A stretch of DNA of 64,000 nucleotides from Fragum whitleyi (taxonomy: Eukaryota; Mollusca; Bivalvia; Cardiida; Cardiidae), in assembly GCA_948146395.1 (NCBI GenBank), contig OX411543.1, positions 58,147,689-58,211,688 of the forward strand, in the 5' to 3' direction. Positions 12,181-24,405 of this stretch are shown here, piece by piece. Positions within the stretch are counted from its first letter, which is position 1. Every line of letters begins with the position of its first letter. Both the position numbers and the translations under genes were made by a program. Below the pieces are notes generated by a model. The model saw only the letters and a program-made list of their open reading frames with translations, ran no database searches and was not told where the DNA came from.

Positions 12181-12223
12181 GATTACAACTTAGCTTTAGA
12201 ACATTAAAAAAAAACAATGCTAT

Positions 12224-12298
12224 GAGACACTTTTCCTCTTGATAATGGAGTAAATTTATCTGTCTTCAAGGAGACGCCCATCATGTCAAGTACAATTA
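12224..12298 (+). repeat. 75-bp direct repeat, left copy
   Basis: Identical to 12577-12651 at 73 of 75 positions (gagacacttttcctc ... tcaagtacaatta). An M1 element lies between the two copies. Confidence 0.9.
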
Positions 12299-12545
12299 AC
12301 CCTTGTCATGCTGAACCTGGAATATTCCTGCTTTGGCAGGAGCTATAGACAAACATCAGTCTGCACATATGTGCAGTCCGATGTTAGTCTACATCACCTG
12401 TTTCTCACTTTTAAACCATAATTGTCAATAGATTTAGTTTTTCAAATAAAAATTGACCTACAGTTGGCATTTTAATAAGTGATTTTTTGTCCTTTGATTT
12501 TGATGAAATATTTAGCCAAAATTTATTCATCATTGACACTTGCAT
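12297..12545. mobile_element. M1 MITE, right end decayed
   Basis: Left end ttaacccttgtcatgctgaa is intact, as is the central palindrome (catatgtgcag). The right end reads tttattcatcattgacac instead of ttcagcatgacaagg. Confidence 0.8.
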
Positions 12546-12576
12546 CATGAAAAAAAGTAATGCAATGAATTCTTAC

Positions 12577-12651
12577 GAGACACTTTTCCTCATAATAATG
12601 GAGTAAATTTATCTGTCTTCAAGGAGACGCCCATCATGTCAAGTACAATTA
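12577..12651 (+). repeat. 75-bp direct repeat, right copy
   Basis: Second copy of 12224-12298, offset 353 bp, two mismatches. Together they bracket the M1 element. Confidence 0.9.
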
Positions 12652-12695
12652 AAATAAAATGACTTCCTGCATGCCTCTCTCCCACATATTTATAG

Positions 12696-12786
12696 GATAG
12701 AAAACGAGAGCCGTGGTATATGGGAAATAGACACGAGCGTTAGCTAGTGTCTATTTCCCATATACCACGGCACAAGATTTTCTATC
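12696..12786. repeat. Long perfect hairpin
   Basis: Arms 12710-12734 and 12747-12771 (gccgtggtatatgggaaata...) are exact 25-bp complements around a 12-nt loop. An outer stem gatagaaaa/ttttctatc (12696-12704, 12778-12786) extends it. No coding content. Confidence 0.9.
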
Positions 12787-13226
12787 TGACTTAGACCACG
12801 CTTTTCTTACACTATCTGTATTTTACCCGAACCTCTAAATAAAGAAAAAGAGTAAAGATTGCTGTAATATATTACTCTAATCAAGTGTGAATAATCAGCC
12901 TGCATTTCTGCATATTGTCTCCTTGTGTCATCAAACCTGCTGGCCCATCTTCTGGACCTATGAACTACAAAGCTAGATTTAAAATTGCATACATGTACAT
13001 GTACTTGAATTAAAGGGAAAAGTAGTTTTAAAAACATTGCACACATGCTGCACCTTTAGAAAATCATTTATTTTGAGAGATCAAATTTCTTTTACGAGAC
13101 CAGAATGTTTATCTTAAAGGTGTGGGTGGAAAATTATGGTAGTGGAGTGTTTTTTTATAATAATCTTTTCAGTATTGAGCTAGGTAGTTTTTGCTCATTA
13201 TAATCAAGCATGATTATATTATTTTT

Positions 13227-14810
13227 AGCTCACCTAGCTGAGCACAAAGTGCTCAAGGTGAGCTATTGGGATCGTAGAATGTCCGTTGTCCGTCGTCAGT
13301 CGTGTGTCGTCCACAACTTCTTTAAACATTTTCTCCTCCTAAACCATAGGGCCAATCTTGATGAAACTTGGCAGGGATGTTCCTCTACCAAAGTTGTTCA
13401 AATAAATGAAATCCACCCTTAACTTTCCCTTTACCCTTAACAAAAAGGGTGAAAATATGAAAATCTTTAAAAATCTTCTTCTCTGAAACCAGAAGGCAGT
13501 CAGCTTTCATATTTGGTATGTAGCATCATCTAGTGGACCTCTACCAAGGGTGTTCATATCAAGACCCTGGGGTCATATTTGGGCTTTGCCCGGGCCCAAC
13601 CCTTTTTACATAGAATCAAAGAGCGAAAATCTTTAAAAATCTTCTTCTCTGTAACCAGATGGCAGACAGCTTAAATATTTGGTGTGTAGCATCACCTAGT
13701 GGGCCTCTATCAAGTTTGTTCATATCAAGACCCTTGGGTCATATTTGGGCATTGCACGGGTGCATCCCTTTATCTCTTATGAGCACGAAGGGTAAAAAAA
13801 TGAAAATCTTCAAAAATCTTCTTCTCTGAAACCAGAAGGCAGACAGCTTTCATATTTGGTATGTTGCATCATCTAGTGGACCTCTACCAAGGGTGTTCAT
13901 ATCAAGACCCTGGGGTCATGTTTGGGCTTTGTCCGGGCCCAACCCTTTTTACATAGAATCAAAGAGCGAAAATCTTTAAAAATCTTCTTCTCTGTAACCA
14001 GATGGCAGACAGCTTTAATATTTGGTGTGTAGCATCACCTAGTTGGGCCTCTACCAAGTTTGTTCATATCAAGACCCTTGGGTCATATTTTGGCTTTGCA
14101 CCGGTGCATCCCTTTATCTCTTATGAGCACGAAGGGTAAAAAAATGAAAATCTTCAAAAATCTTCTTCTCTGAAACCAGAAGGCAGACAGCTTTCATATT
14201 TGGTTTGTAGCATCATCTAGTGGACCTCTACCAAGTTTGTTCATATAAAGACCCTGGGATCATATTTGGACTCCACCCGGGCGCAACCCTTTTACATAGA
14301 ATCAAAAAGCGAAAATCTTTTTAAATCTTTTTTAATCAAAAACCAGAGAGCACACTGCTTTCATTTTTGGTATGTAGCATCATCTTGTGGGCCCCTACCA
14401 AGTTTGTTCATATCAAGACCCTTGGGTCATATTTGGGCTCCACTTGGGCGCATCCCTTTCAGCTCATCTGAGCACGATGGGTGAAGATGGGAAAACCTTC
14501 AAAAATCTTCTTCTCTGAAACCAGAAGGCAGACAGCTTTCATATTTAGAATGTAGCATCATCTTATGGACCTCTTCCAAGTTTGTTCATATCAAGACCCT
14601 GGGGTCACTTTTGGGGTCCACCAGGATGCATCCCTTTATACGTAGAATCAAAGAGCAAAAAGGCATATCTGTCTTGCTCTTAGCTGAAAACGTTCCATGG
14701 TATTGATCTTGGGCAATTATCTTCTTTTTGACATCTTCCTTTATTAATGTGATGTCCCAGGGGTCAAAGAGACTCAGGTGAGCGATCTAGGACCATCTTG
14801 GTCCTCTTGT
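13227..14810 (+). mobile_element. Hairpin/tandem-repeat element, family H1 (Helentron-like)
   Basis: The 5' hairpin is agctcacct...gctgagcac/gtgctc...aggtgagct (13227-13264), then a gtccgttgtccgtcgtcagtc tract. About seven core repeats alternate at ~167 and ~178 bp (aaatcttcttctctg near 13468, 13635, 13812, 13978, 14158). The 3' end has tcaggtgagc, the inverted copy of the 5' end, then hairpin aggaccatcttggtcct and cttgt. No protein; presumably mobilised in trans. Confidence 0.75.
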
Positions 14811-15067
14811 CTTATTTCTTAATTTCTTTCATGACTATAAAATGTCAAAAAGATGGCTAAATACTCTGCATACAAATGTTTGGGTCCTTGAGATAGATTC
14901 AGAGTAACTCACTTTATATTGCAATACACTGGTAATTTTATATTTTGTCTGTCAATATCAGGGATTGATTGACACTTAATTGTTTTCAATTGGGTCCTTA
15001 AGCAATCTCTATTTGTAAGTATGAGGATTCCTCTAGACATTCAGGAATCCCTTCCTTCCTTTACATA

Positions 15068-15541
15068 CAGTAATTTCTCCTAATAAATGCTTCCGGGAGC
15101 TATACGTAACACGGTCGGGTGGCTTTTATTTAGTATGCACTTCTGATTAAAGAAATAAACATAATTGATGTCTTTTAGGCCCTTTACCCTCTAATTTGAG
15201 GTGAATTTCCTCTAAACAATCATATAAATGATTGTTTTGAGGAAATTCATCTCAAATCAGAGAAGAAGTCTCAAAAGGTGAATTCAGGGATTGTTTCAAG
15301 ATTTACACAAAAACATGAGGATAGCCAGAAGCAGGGACTCCAAAAACATTTGCCAAGGACTTTGGGACCACATTTTGTTGATGGCATACACTAAAACCCT
15401 GCAATACCATAGTAATGATATTAATTTAGGTATACAATGGGTTGAACACTCTCCATATTGACCTAGCCCTTACTGGAAATACTTGTAAGAAGTTTAGGCA
15501 TTTTTTCTTAGTGAAATATGTAGGGGTGCTACTATTAGTAT
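15068..15541. mobile_element. Copy of the MITE at 3766-4533 (no SINE)
   Basis: Starts agtaatttctcctaataaat and ends gtaggggtgctactattag. The internal hairpin (acaatcatataaatgattgt) is kept. It is about 474 bp, which fits the SINE-free size of the first copy. Confidence 0.65.
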
Positions 15542-15745
15542 AAACTCTTGGACGTTTGGTATTTTTCAGGACTGTTGAAGAGACTGACTATAATACAATT
15601 GAAGAAGAAGGAAGATTATGAAGTGGTGCTCATATGATAGGATGTAAACAGAGTGCATTGTGTGACATATATAGTGATATACATCTAAAACCATTGTGTG
15701 GATTATAACTTTCACTAAAGGTTTGTACCAGTATGTAATAATTGT

Positions 15746-16020
15746 TGATTGATTGAATGGAGTTTAACGCCGCTTTCAACATTATTTCAGTTATATCGCG
15801 GCGGCTGGAGCACCTAACAATGGTTTCCTGGTATTTCTCTCACCAGTACAACCACCACATTCTTTCCTAGCCTCCAGCTACTATCTCACATAGGTCTATG
15901 ATTATCAACCTATTGGTGAGAGACAAATAGTCGGAAAGAATGAGTGCCGCCGTCGGGGATCGAACCCGGGACCTCTAGATTGACAGTCCGACGCGCTACC
16001 AACTGCGCTATGACGGCGGC
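15746..16020 (-). repeat. SINE-B, complete reversed copy with 13-bp TSD
   Basis: Minus-strand copy: (ttgattga) tail at the left, tRNA-like head ending gccgccgtcatagcgc on the minus strand at the right. TSD atgtaataattgt at 15733-15745 and 16021-16033 is perfect. Confidence 0.9.
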
Positions 16021-16189
16021 ATGTAATAATTGTACTTTCACTACAAGAAAATAATGTTAGTTTTATCCATTACTATATAAGCTCCCTTTTGTTTGCACAA
16101 AATTGCCCCCTATTTATTCCCTTCAAGAAAAAATAAAAGCTTTGAAAATCAACCGGAAAATAGAAGAATTGACCATGAGCATGAAGTAA

Positions 16190-16950
16190 TGGTTTGGTGA
16201 ATTTCAGCTTGGTCATGGAAAAGGGTAAAAAATCTTGTGAACGCAACTCCTCCCTCATTTATGGACCAATTTGGATGAAACTTTCACAGAAGGTTTTTAG
16301 TCATCTGACCTAGCGCATATTGGCACTGTTTGTTGAACTTCAGTGGTGTCATGGAAAAGGGGCCTTCATGTAAAAAAAAAAAAAAATCTTGTAAAGCAAC
16401 TCCTACCTCATTAATCGACCGAATTCAATGAAACTTTTACACAAAAACAATTGAGCCATCTGACCTAGTGCCGAAACTTTGAAAATCATTTTCAACATCA
16501 GTAGAACCGAAAATATCTAAAAATCATGTCAAAACTTTGATTTGCTATTACGAGAATTTCAAGCCTGTGGAGTGACTCAAGCCATTCATGGCTTTCTAGT
16601 ATGAATTTTAGCTGGGTCATGGAAAAAGGGACCTTCATGTAAAAAATCTTGTGAATGCAACTCCTTCCACATATATGGACAGATTTCAATGAAACTTTCA
16701 CAAAATGTTCCTAGTCACCTGATGTAGCCCATATTGTCATGGTTTGGTGAATTATAGCAATGTCATGCAAAAAGGGGGCCTCATGTAAAATTTCTTGTGA
16801 ACGCAACTCCTCCTTTAATTATGGACTTATTTTAGATAAATTTCTACGAAATGTTCATTGTGACCTGAATTTGTGCTTGTTGTTGCAGTTAAGCTAATTT
16901 CAGCTGTGTCATGGAAAAGGGGGCCTTAATTTCAAAGGTTTTTTGATTAT
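16190..16950 (+). repeat. Tandem-repeat core (~170 bp units) of a decayed element
   Basis: Phrases gtcatggaaaagg, cttgtgaa(c)gcaactcctcc and gaaactttcaca recur about four times. 16470-16602 is a piece of family H3 ending in the diagnostic hairpin + ctagt (agccattcatggctttctag), apparently inserted between units. Confidence 0.6.
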
Positions 16951-19538
16951 TATATTTAGTTGCAGTTTAAGAAGTGTTAAACTCCATTCAATCAATCAAT
17001 CATAACAAACAGTTTGAACTTGACAGTTTAAAAAGGTAGTCTGCAAATGTTTTGAATTTGGTTCTGTAAAAGTAAGTAGTGTCTACAATTGTTTTCCTGA
17101 AATAGCTGCAAAGTGGCGGCATATATTGTGACGATGGCACTTTTTTTTTTTTGTTTTGACTAAAATCTAAAACAGCTTTGATTTAGTGGTTGTTGCCAAA
17201 GTAGAGTCACAAATTCTTATTGTATTCCGCACAGTTAGTGTCAGTTATATTTTTGTCCTAACATCTGGATTATTATTGTGATATTTGTGATTCATATCTT
17301 GATTTTTGCGATAAACATGAAAGACTCGTAAATTCCATGTCACTCATCTGTCTTTTCAATCTAGATATCTTGTATCATACATTGGGAATTTCATACTTTT
17401 GTTTTATAAAAAGTCATACCGAGTTCGAATAAAATGTGGGAACTTACAGGTGGAAAATCCAAAAGCAAAGACTTTTTTCATAGCTCCCTATGATATACAG
17501 ACCTGTAGGTAGAAACACAGTTGCGTTACACATTATGGCATCAAAAAGTGATGCTAAGGGGGTGAGGAGCTGAATTTAAGAGACCATAAAATCATTTATA
17601 TTATTAAACTAGTAAACTTTATCTAGAAGCATGATGTGTACATGGATCACCAACATCCCCTAAATGGTAATTTTCTAGAAGTTTTTGAGTCTCTAATAAT
17701 GTCTTCCAAATTTTCAGTAGAGGACATTATCAATCTTTTTTTCACACTTTATTCAAGATCACTAGATACCAAAATTATAAAATGGATTAAAAATGATGCA
17801 AGATTGACATTAATTGACAATTAATGAAGAAATCTAACTAAATATAAATTTATTAATCATGATCTTTCTTCACAACTGTCAAAGACGTCTGTCTCAAGAA
17901 ATAGATCCAACTTTCTTAAGATATCAAGTTTTTATGTGCATTGTTGCATACATATTAAAACCCTTACTGTAATTATGAAATATGGAAAACTTGAATTTAA
18001 CTGTTTTGTAAGCCCCTTTCATAGGACTCAATTAACAAAAACTATAATAACACTTAAAAATTATGCTGATCACATTATATTTTTTCTTTAAAATTAAGCT
18101 TGACAATATAGACTAATATCAGCCTGCACAGATGTGCAGTCTGATCTTAGCCTACTATGCCTGCTTTGTACTGAAGTATTTAAGACAACTTGATATGACA
18201 TGACGACATTGAGAATGATCCCAAGCATGTATTTTGTTGCTTTTTTCACTTTCTATATTCTTTGGCCAAGAGGATTTTAATCACACTTCCTCTTATTGTC
18301 ATAGTTTTTTCATGTCATGCTGCAATATTAGGGGGCTTCTATGTTGTTGGGTTTTTTTGGTGGTATACATTCAACAAATAGCAGGGAGCACTCCAAATAT
18401 CTGAGTTCTAACAGGTTAAGTTTTAATGGGTCACCTCAGAATTTTTGCATCACATTTTATTGATGGTTCAGTGCAAAACAGTTGTAACTGGTTCAGTGCA
18501 AAACAGTTGTAACTGCCTATATGTTTATAGGGAGTTACAACTGTTTCACGCTGAGCCACCATTTTGGATATCTAACACTATCAGATGTTCACATTTGCAT
18601 GACTTTTGTTGGAATTCTAATCAAAACTTATCTGTTAGATAAAACCCAAATGATTGAAAACGGCTTGAAAGATGTTGAGGTCAACTTCCACGCGAGATAG
18701 GTACTGCTTCCTTGATGGTTCTTGAGAGCTAATGAAATCTTTGCCAAGATGCACTTTTTGCAGAATATATTAAGCTTGGCTCAAAGTTAAAAAAAACAAA
18801 CAAAAAACAGCAAGGTAGCATGTTGTTGTGTTTGGAAAACTGATATTATAAATTTGTGGCAATTAAAGAATTTCTCTTTTAAACTTTCACTATAAAAATG
18901 AATTTAGGAAGTGCCCTATTGTTTTCCGGTCATGCAGGTCTAGATCACAATCGAACTTGGTACAAAAAAACAGTTACTTGTTTCCAGACTCTAAGACCAG
19001 AATAAAGTTAAATTCTAGAATCATGAAACTGTATACTATTATTTTCAATGACCCAAGGATGTATTCTTTCATGTTTGGGTATTCTGTGTATTTATTCACC
19101 TGGCAGGGCGTCTCTTAGCCTTGACGTTATTATTTTAGGTTCTTAGAAAGTTACCCGACAATTGCAGTGAAATTGTGTAAAGAACTGTATCTGAAAACCC
19201 AAAAGAAAAAATTGCTGAGCAAAAGAAAATACATTTCATCATTTGGAAACCAAATCACCATAACATCAGCTTGTCAAAGCTGAAGTTACAAATGTGTGGT
19301 TGCCAACCTTTGATTTAAAGAATGTCAACTATCTATGAAACTGAGTAATAAGACATGAAAGCTTATTTACTTTATCTTTAAATACAACAAACCAATACTT
19401 GGGCTTCACCCTGCCACAGCATGGATGGCACTTTTACTGGGACAAAGCACGGCATGGTAAGCGGTATAAGTCCTCTTTTCAAAAGGTTAGTTATGCTATG
19501 TTTCAAGTAAAAAATCTTCAAAAACAACAAAGATTATT
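16951..19538. other. No gene; AT-rich with small foldbacks
   Basis: Contains a SINE-B tail fragment (16978-17000), an M1-like palindrome at 18113-18160 (atcagcctgcacagatgtgc) and the M3 hairpin at 18461-18562. No exon-like reading frame with homology was found. Confidence 0.5.
18461..18562. repeat. M3 foldback with duplicated left arm
   Basis: ggttcagtgcaaaacagttg occurs twice in tandem (18465-18489 and 18490-18514) before the loop; a single right arm (gttacaactgtttcacgctg) follows. Confidence 0.8.
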
Positions 19539-20529
19539 AGTCCCCTACCGGTGTTCACACCGGAGGGGACTATAGGTTTGCCCTCCGTCTGTCCGTCCGT
19601 CCGTCTGTCCGTCCGTCCGTCCGTCCGTCCGTCTGTCCGTCCGTCTGTCCGCTCAAATCTTGATCCCGCGATAACTTAATAACTAAGCAAGCGTTTTTGA
19701 TGAAAATTGGTATATGAATAGATGGCAATGTGTAGATTATGCACATCATTTTATTTTTGTTTTTCGACTTAAATTGAGGTTGCTATGGTTACAGAAATAG
19801 TGAAAATATGGCCAAAAATGGGATCCTGCGATAAGATAATAACTAAGCAAGCTAGTTTGATGAGACTTGGTATATGACTATATGGCAATGTGTAGATTAT
19901 GCACATCATTTTATTTTTGTTTTTAGACTAAAATTGTTGTTGCTATGGTTACGGAAATAGTGAAAATATGGCAAAAAATATTGGATCCTACGATAAGTTA
20001 ATAAGTAAGCAAGCTAATTTGATGAGACTTGGTATATGACTAGATGGCAATGTGTAGATTATGCACATCATTTTATCTTTGTTCTTTGACAAAAAGTGCG
20101 GTTGCTATGGTAACAGAAATAGTGAAAATATGGCAAAAAATGGATCCTGCAATAATTTAATAACTAAGCAAGCTAACTTGATGAAACCTGTTTTAAAATG
20201 TAAAAAAAATTATAAGCCATGTTAGTCAGGGTGGTGATGCAGCAGTATTAATCATTGCCAGTGAAAGTTCTCATTTCTTACCAACAAGACTGAAGAAAAA
20301 CATCTTGGATCAGACAAGGTAACTGTTATTGATACTATTTCTTGCATCTGTCTATTGCTTCCATGAATTGTATAGTGGGCACAGCAGAGACAACAACTCA
20401 TGTAAGTCTTGTTTAACCCTTTCCAAAACAAGACCTGGTTTTGACGTCCCTGATAGAATTGGCGTGGGAAAACATTGAGACAAACAAAGCCGGTAGGGGA
20501 CTTATGCCCATGTCCAACATGGCTCTTGT
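19539..20529 (+). mobile_element. Hairpin/tandem-repeat element, family H2 (Helentron-like)
   Basis: The 5' hairpin agtcccctaccggtg/caccggaggggact is followed by a (gtccgtcc)n tract, then ~150-165-bp repeats (ggcaatgtgtagattatgca, three times). At 20490-20502 ccggtaggggact is the exact complement of the first 13 bp, followed by hairpin gccatgt/acatggc-type and ctcttgtt. This is the clearest asymmetric inverted-end case in the window. Confidence 0.8.
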
Positions 20530-21097
20530 TATATTTGGGCTTTGCCTGGGCACATCACTTTTAGCTGTTCTGAGCACGAAGGGTTGAAAAATGAAAATCT
20601 TCAAAATTCTTTTACTCTGAAACCAGAAAGCAGACAGCTTTCATGTTTGGTATGTAGCATCATCTAGTAGACTTCTTCCAAGTTTGTTCATATCAAGACC
20701 CTGGGTTCATATTTTGGCTCCACCCGGGCGCATCCCTTTTAGCTCTTCTGAACACGAAGGGTAAAAAAAGGATAATCTTCAGAAATCTTCTTCTCTGAAA
20801 CCAGAAAGCAGGCAGCCTTCATAGTTAGCATGTAGCATCATCTAGTGGACCTCTACCAAGTTTGTTCATATCAAGACCCTGCAGTCACAATTGGGCTCCA
20901 CCACGGTGTATCCCTTTTTACAAAGAATCAAAGAGCAAAAAGACATATCCTTCATGCTCTTGGCTGAAAATATTCCATGGTATTGATCTTGTGTAGAAAT
21001 TATCACTTTGTTGACATCTGCTTATTTAATTTATGTGATGTCCCAGGGATCAAAGAGACTCGGGTGAGCGATCTAGGACCATCATAGTCCTCTTGTT
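20530..21097 (+). mobile_element. H1 element, 5'-truncated
   Basis: Abuts the 3' end of the H2 element. Two to three H1 core repeats (tcttctctgaaaccagaaag, catatcaagaccctg) lead to the H1 3' end gggtgagcgatctaggaccatc then gtcctcttgtt. Confidence 0.75.
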
Positions 21098-21275
21098 TTA
21101 TGATTGTTTAGAAGAAATAACCTCTAATTAAGCTGATTAAGGAAAAAACACCAAAAGACATCAATTTAATTGATACATTTCATCAGAAAATGGGTACTTA
21201 ATATTTAAAAGCTCCCCTCTATGTTTTGTATAGAACCTGTACTAAGTGTTTATGAGGATAAATACACTACCATTT

Positions 21276-22728
21276 AATGTCTGTAGTAAAGAATCTCAAT
21301 TAAATGAATGAATGAATTCAGTTGGCATGAAAACAAAAATTCCATTAGATGTGATAATAGTTCACATTAGATATATCTACACAGACACTTGTTACATAAA
21401 ACTAATGGGAGGCAGTTTCCTATAGTGTTGATGGAGCATACAGAGTCAACGGCATAACTAGGTTCAGCATTTCTTTGGTTCCTTTTCTTGTTACCAGAAT
21501 TCAGAAATTTTTGCTTCACAAAATTTTTATAATTGATAAGGGGGAGGAGGGAGGGACTTTATGTTTTATTCAGGTATCCATCAGTTTGTCTACTTGGCTG
21601 GCTTTCTACAAAAATTACTCTAAAATTTAAATTGTTAAACTTGAAAGTCTTCAGCCCATTTCAGCAAGAAACCTAATAATGGGTAAATGCTCATATTTGA
21701 TTTTTGTGTGATGGTATTTTATAATATGACCTATGTCGCAGGAGTGAAATATACCCGTTGAATATTTTTTATATTTCACATTACCCTAGAGGAATAACTA
21801 TGCAAATTAGCTTAGAGCAAATAGTAACGCTATTTTGTAACTGCAAAAATGACGTCATAATGTTTATATTTTGACATCAGTTTTAAACAGCATTATAAGA
21901 TTCCCGGGAAATTGAAATGTAAAAATTCCAAGATTTTTGACAATTTCTTGCGAAATTTCTGGTCATATTATAAATTGAGTATCAAATTTGTGCTTATAAA
22001 ATACCAAATTTATTAAACTTGTCATCTAAAACAGATAAAAACTCGGCTAGCCTTGTTTTAATCTGATTATAGATTACTTGTTTAATAAATTTGGTATTCA
22101 ATGACCACTCTTCAATATCCTGTATTTATACATACATGAATTGACAGGTTCTAAAGTCATGATCATCTATGAAGACCTAAAAAGACCCAACATTTTTTGT
22201 TTTATGTTGAGCAATAGAGCATGTTCAAAATGTTCTGTTAAGTATTTCACAGCATATGCAATGTGCTAACAAGGGTTTCGAGGCTATCAGTGAAAAAATC
22301 AATATAGGACATCTGGTGAGCTTACTCTTTCTCAGGTACCGGTAATCAAGTGTAGGCTGCCTTGCTTATAAGCCATTCTGGCTGTCAGTTGTGTATTTAG
22401 ATGCTACTGATAGGTGGCATACATATAGACTGCATACTGGGATTTCCTGTTAAACAATTAAGTATGTGAATGATACACTGTTAATGAGTAAATATACAAG
22501 TAGAATGTTATTGTTGGAGTGATTTGCACGTACAAGTACTGTGTTGTGTAAAGCATATAATTTTTATGCTGGTTTCATTTGATAGAAAGGATTACACATT
22601 CTAAAGGTATCAATGAAGTAATGTTTTACATTGTCATTAAATTTTTTGTGTTGATTTTCATGGAAGAAGATCATGTAATTTTGTATAACAATAGTTCATC
22701 TCATAACCAGAAATTAAGCTATCAAACC
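21276..22728. other. No gene seen
   Basis: AT-rich unique sequence. A palindromic stretch about 22008-22095 (ataccaaatttattaaact ... tttaataaatttggtat) forms an inverted repeat with a ~50-bp spacer. Nothing else stands out. Confidence 0.45.
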
Positions 22729-22731
22729 TTA

Positions 22732-24405
22732 GGCCACACCAAATAAATTATTAGATTCTCATCCGAGGGGGGGGGGGGTAGGGGAGGGGGAACTATCGTT
22801 TTGGCAAGTAACAAAGCCGAGGAGCTTACTGGTTTATAAAGAGTTTGGGTTCTATGCCGTAGAGAAAAGAAAATTATTTGGCGCGCTCGTATTGTTTTAC
22901 TGGTACTTCTTCTTTTTCAGACTGCTGAACAGATTCTGGTGAAGACTGAATTTACTTGATAATTATTTGTTCAAAGTGTTTCATAAACAAAATTTAATCT
23001 CAGAATAGTGTGTATTTCTATATTTTTACTGATCAAAATGATTCAGATATCAGCGCTATGCAGACACCCAAAGTTCGTACTCACAGATGATCCAAGCTAT
23101 TGTAACGACGCGAAGGCACCGAATCGTAAAATGTTTGGCCAACTACTTTCTTTTTCATGATTTTATATCAAAGTGAACTTCGCTTATTATTTCAAGAATA
23201 AACTTTGCATTTCCATTGTTTATTGGTAGATAACCGGGTAATAAAGAGGCAATCTAACGAGAAATAAATAAAGCTACCCAAGCTTTCTGTCAGAAATTAT
23301 AATCACCGTATCGGCAAATCTACCTCGGTCCCGCTCAATAACAAAATGCGTAAATTTATAATTGTTCTATATCGTTTCTTTATTTTGAAATAATGTCCTA
23401 CCTGCTGTAAGAAATGGTAAAGTATTTCTGTATAATTGAATTTAATCCGTGAAAAGAGTCATCTAAATCCCATCTATTCACCCTGACGATGGAAAGGGTT
23501 TAACATCAATCAGGTTTTTTAAGCGTGCGTCGCGTGCCGAGTCAAGAAACTGTCCCCAAAATAGTCGAACATCTGGTGTCGGCGTCTTTGATTACCCGTT
23601 CACCCTCCCCGAAAAATAAACTATTCTGGATCAAAGGTTTAAAACGTGAGAGAAAATTACAGATTGACGTCACATTGAAATTGTTTTAGTCGAGATTTTT
23701 TTTTAAATTTTCTCGAGTCTTTATTTCTCGAATAATTGGAACTGGATTTAATTTTCAAATAAAAAGTAAGTAATTTTGAGAATAAAAAATCTAGAATGAC
23801 GACGAGGATGGATTTTTGTCACACCTAAGTTGTAGAAATGCAGTAAAATAATGTTTGATAGGTTTGAAATTACACGAAACAAAGCTTATTATTTTAGATA
23901 GAACTGATAAGAAATTCGAAAACGGAAATGCTTTCAATGGTCTCGGGTAATTAGAAATAGTCCAGACGAGTAAGAATGTGGAAAATCGGCAAAACCATAA
24001 AGCAAACCATTAGTTACAGCATTAATTTTTAACTACGATACAAAAACAAGTTGTCGTGTAACTGTGCGACCTTAATCTCGACATCTTGTAGACGTGTCAA
24101 TCTGTAATATAAGCATACTTCTTGTCAAGCGAAATCACCTGAAAAATAGAGAAAAAGATTTGTTGCTTTCGACTTCGAGATATTTTCCCGGCTATGACGG
24201 CTTCTTTTTTCTAAGTTCAAGTGATAAAACTTGTTGCAATACAAGGGATGCAAGTATTTTCCTTGAATCAACACCACAATACGTTTACCGAACGTTGTTT
24301 TTTTTGTTTTGTTTTGTTTTTTGGACACAAATAAAAAAGTTCGGGGCGGGCGTTATTTTAAGGGGCGGGCGGGGATGAGAATCTAAAAATTTATTTGGTG
24401 TCGCC
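22732..24405. mobile_element. PIF/Harbinger-like non-autonomous DNA transposon
   Basis: 33-bp terminal inverted repeats (22732-22764 and 24373-24405; ggccacaccaaataaatta... ) match at 31 of 33 positions. Flanking tta at 22729-22731 and 24406-24408 fits the 3-bp TWA target duplication of PIF/Harbinger. G-rich runs sit just inside both ends (22767-22790; 24342-24374). No transposase is recognised in 1674 bp, so it is non-autonomous. Superfamily assignment rests on TSD and TIR only. Confidence 0.75.

Noticed and set aside
15570..15625. Possible exon after tatttttcag (gactgttgaagagactg)
   Set aside because: No matching donor and no similarity to any recognised domain; short and AT-rich.
22910..22970. 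Possible exon after cttctttttcag
   Set aside because: Acceptor-like, but no open frame of note and no donor; it lies inside the Harbinger-like element.
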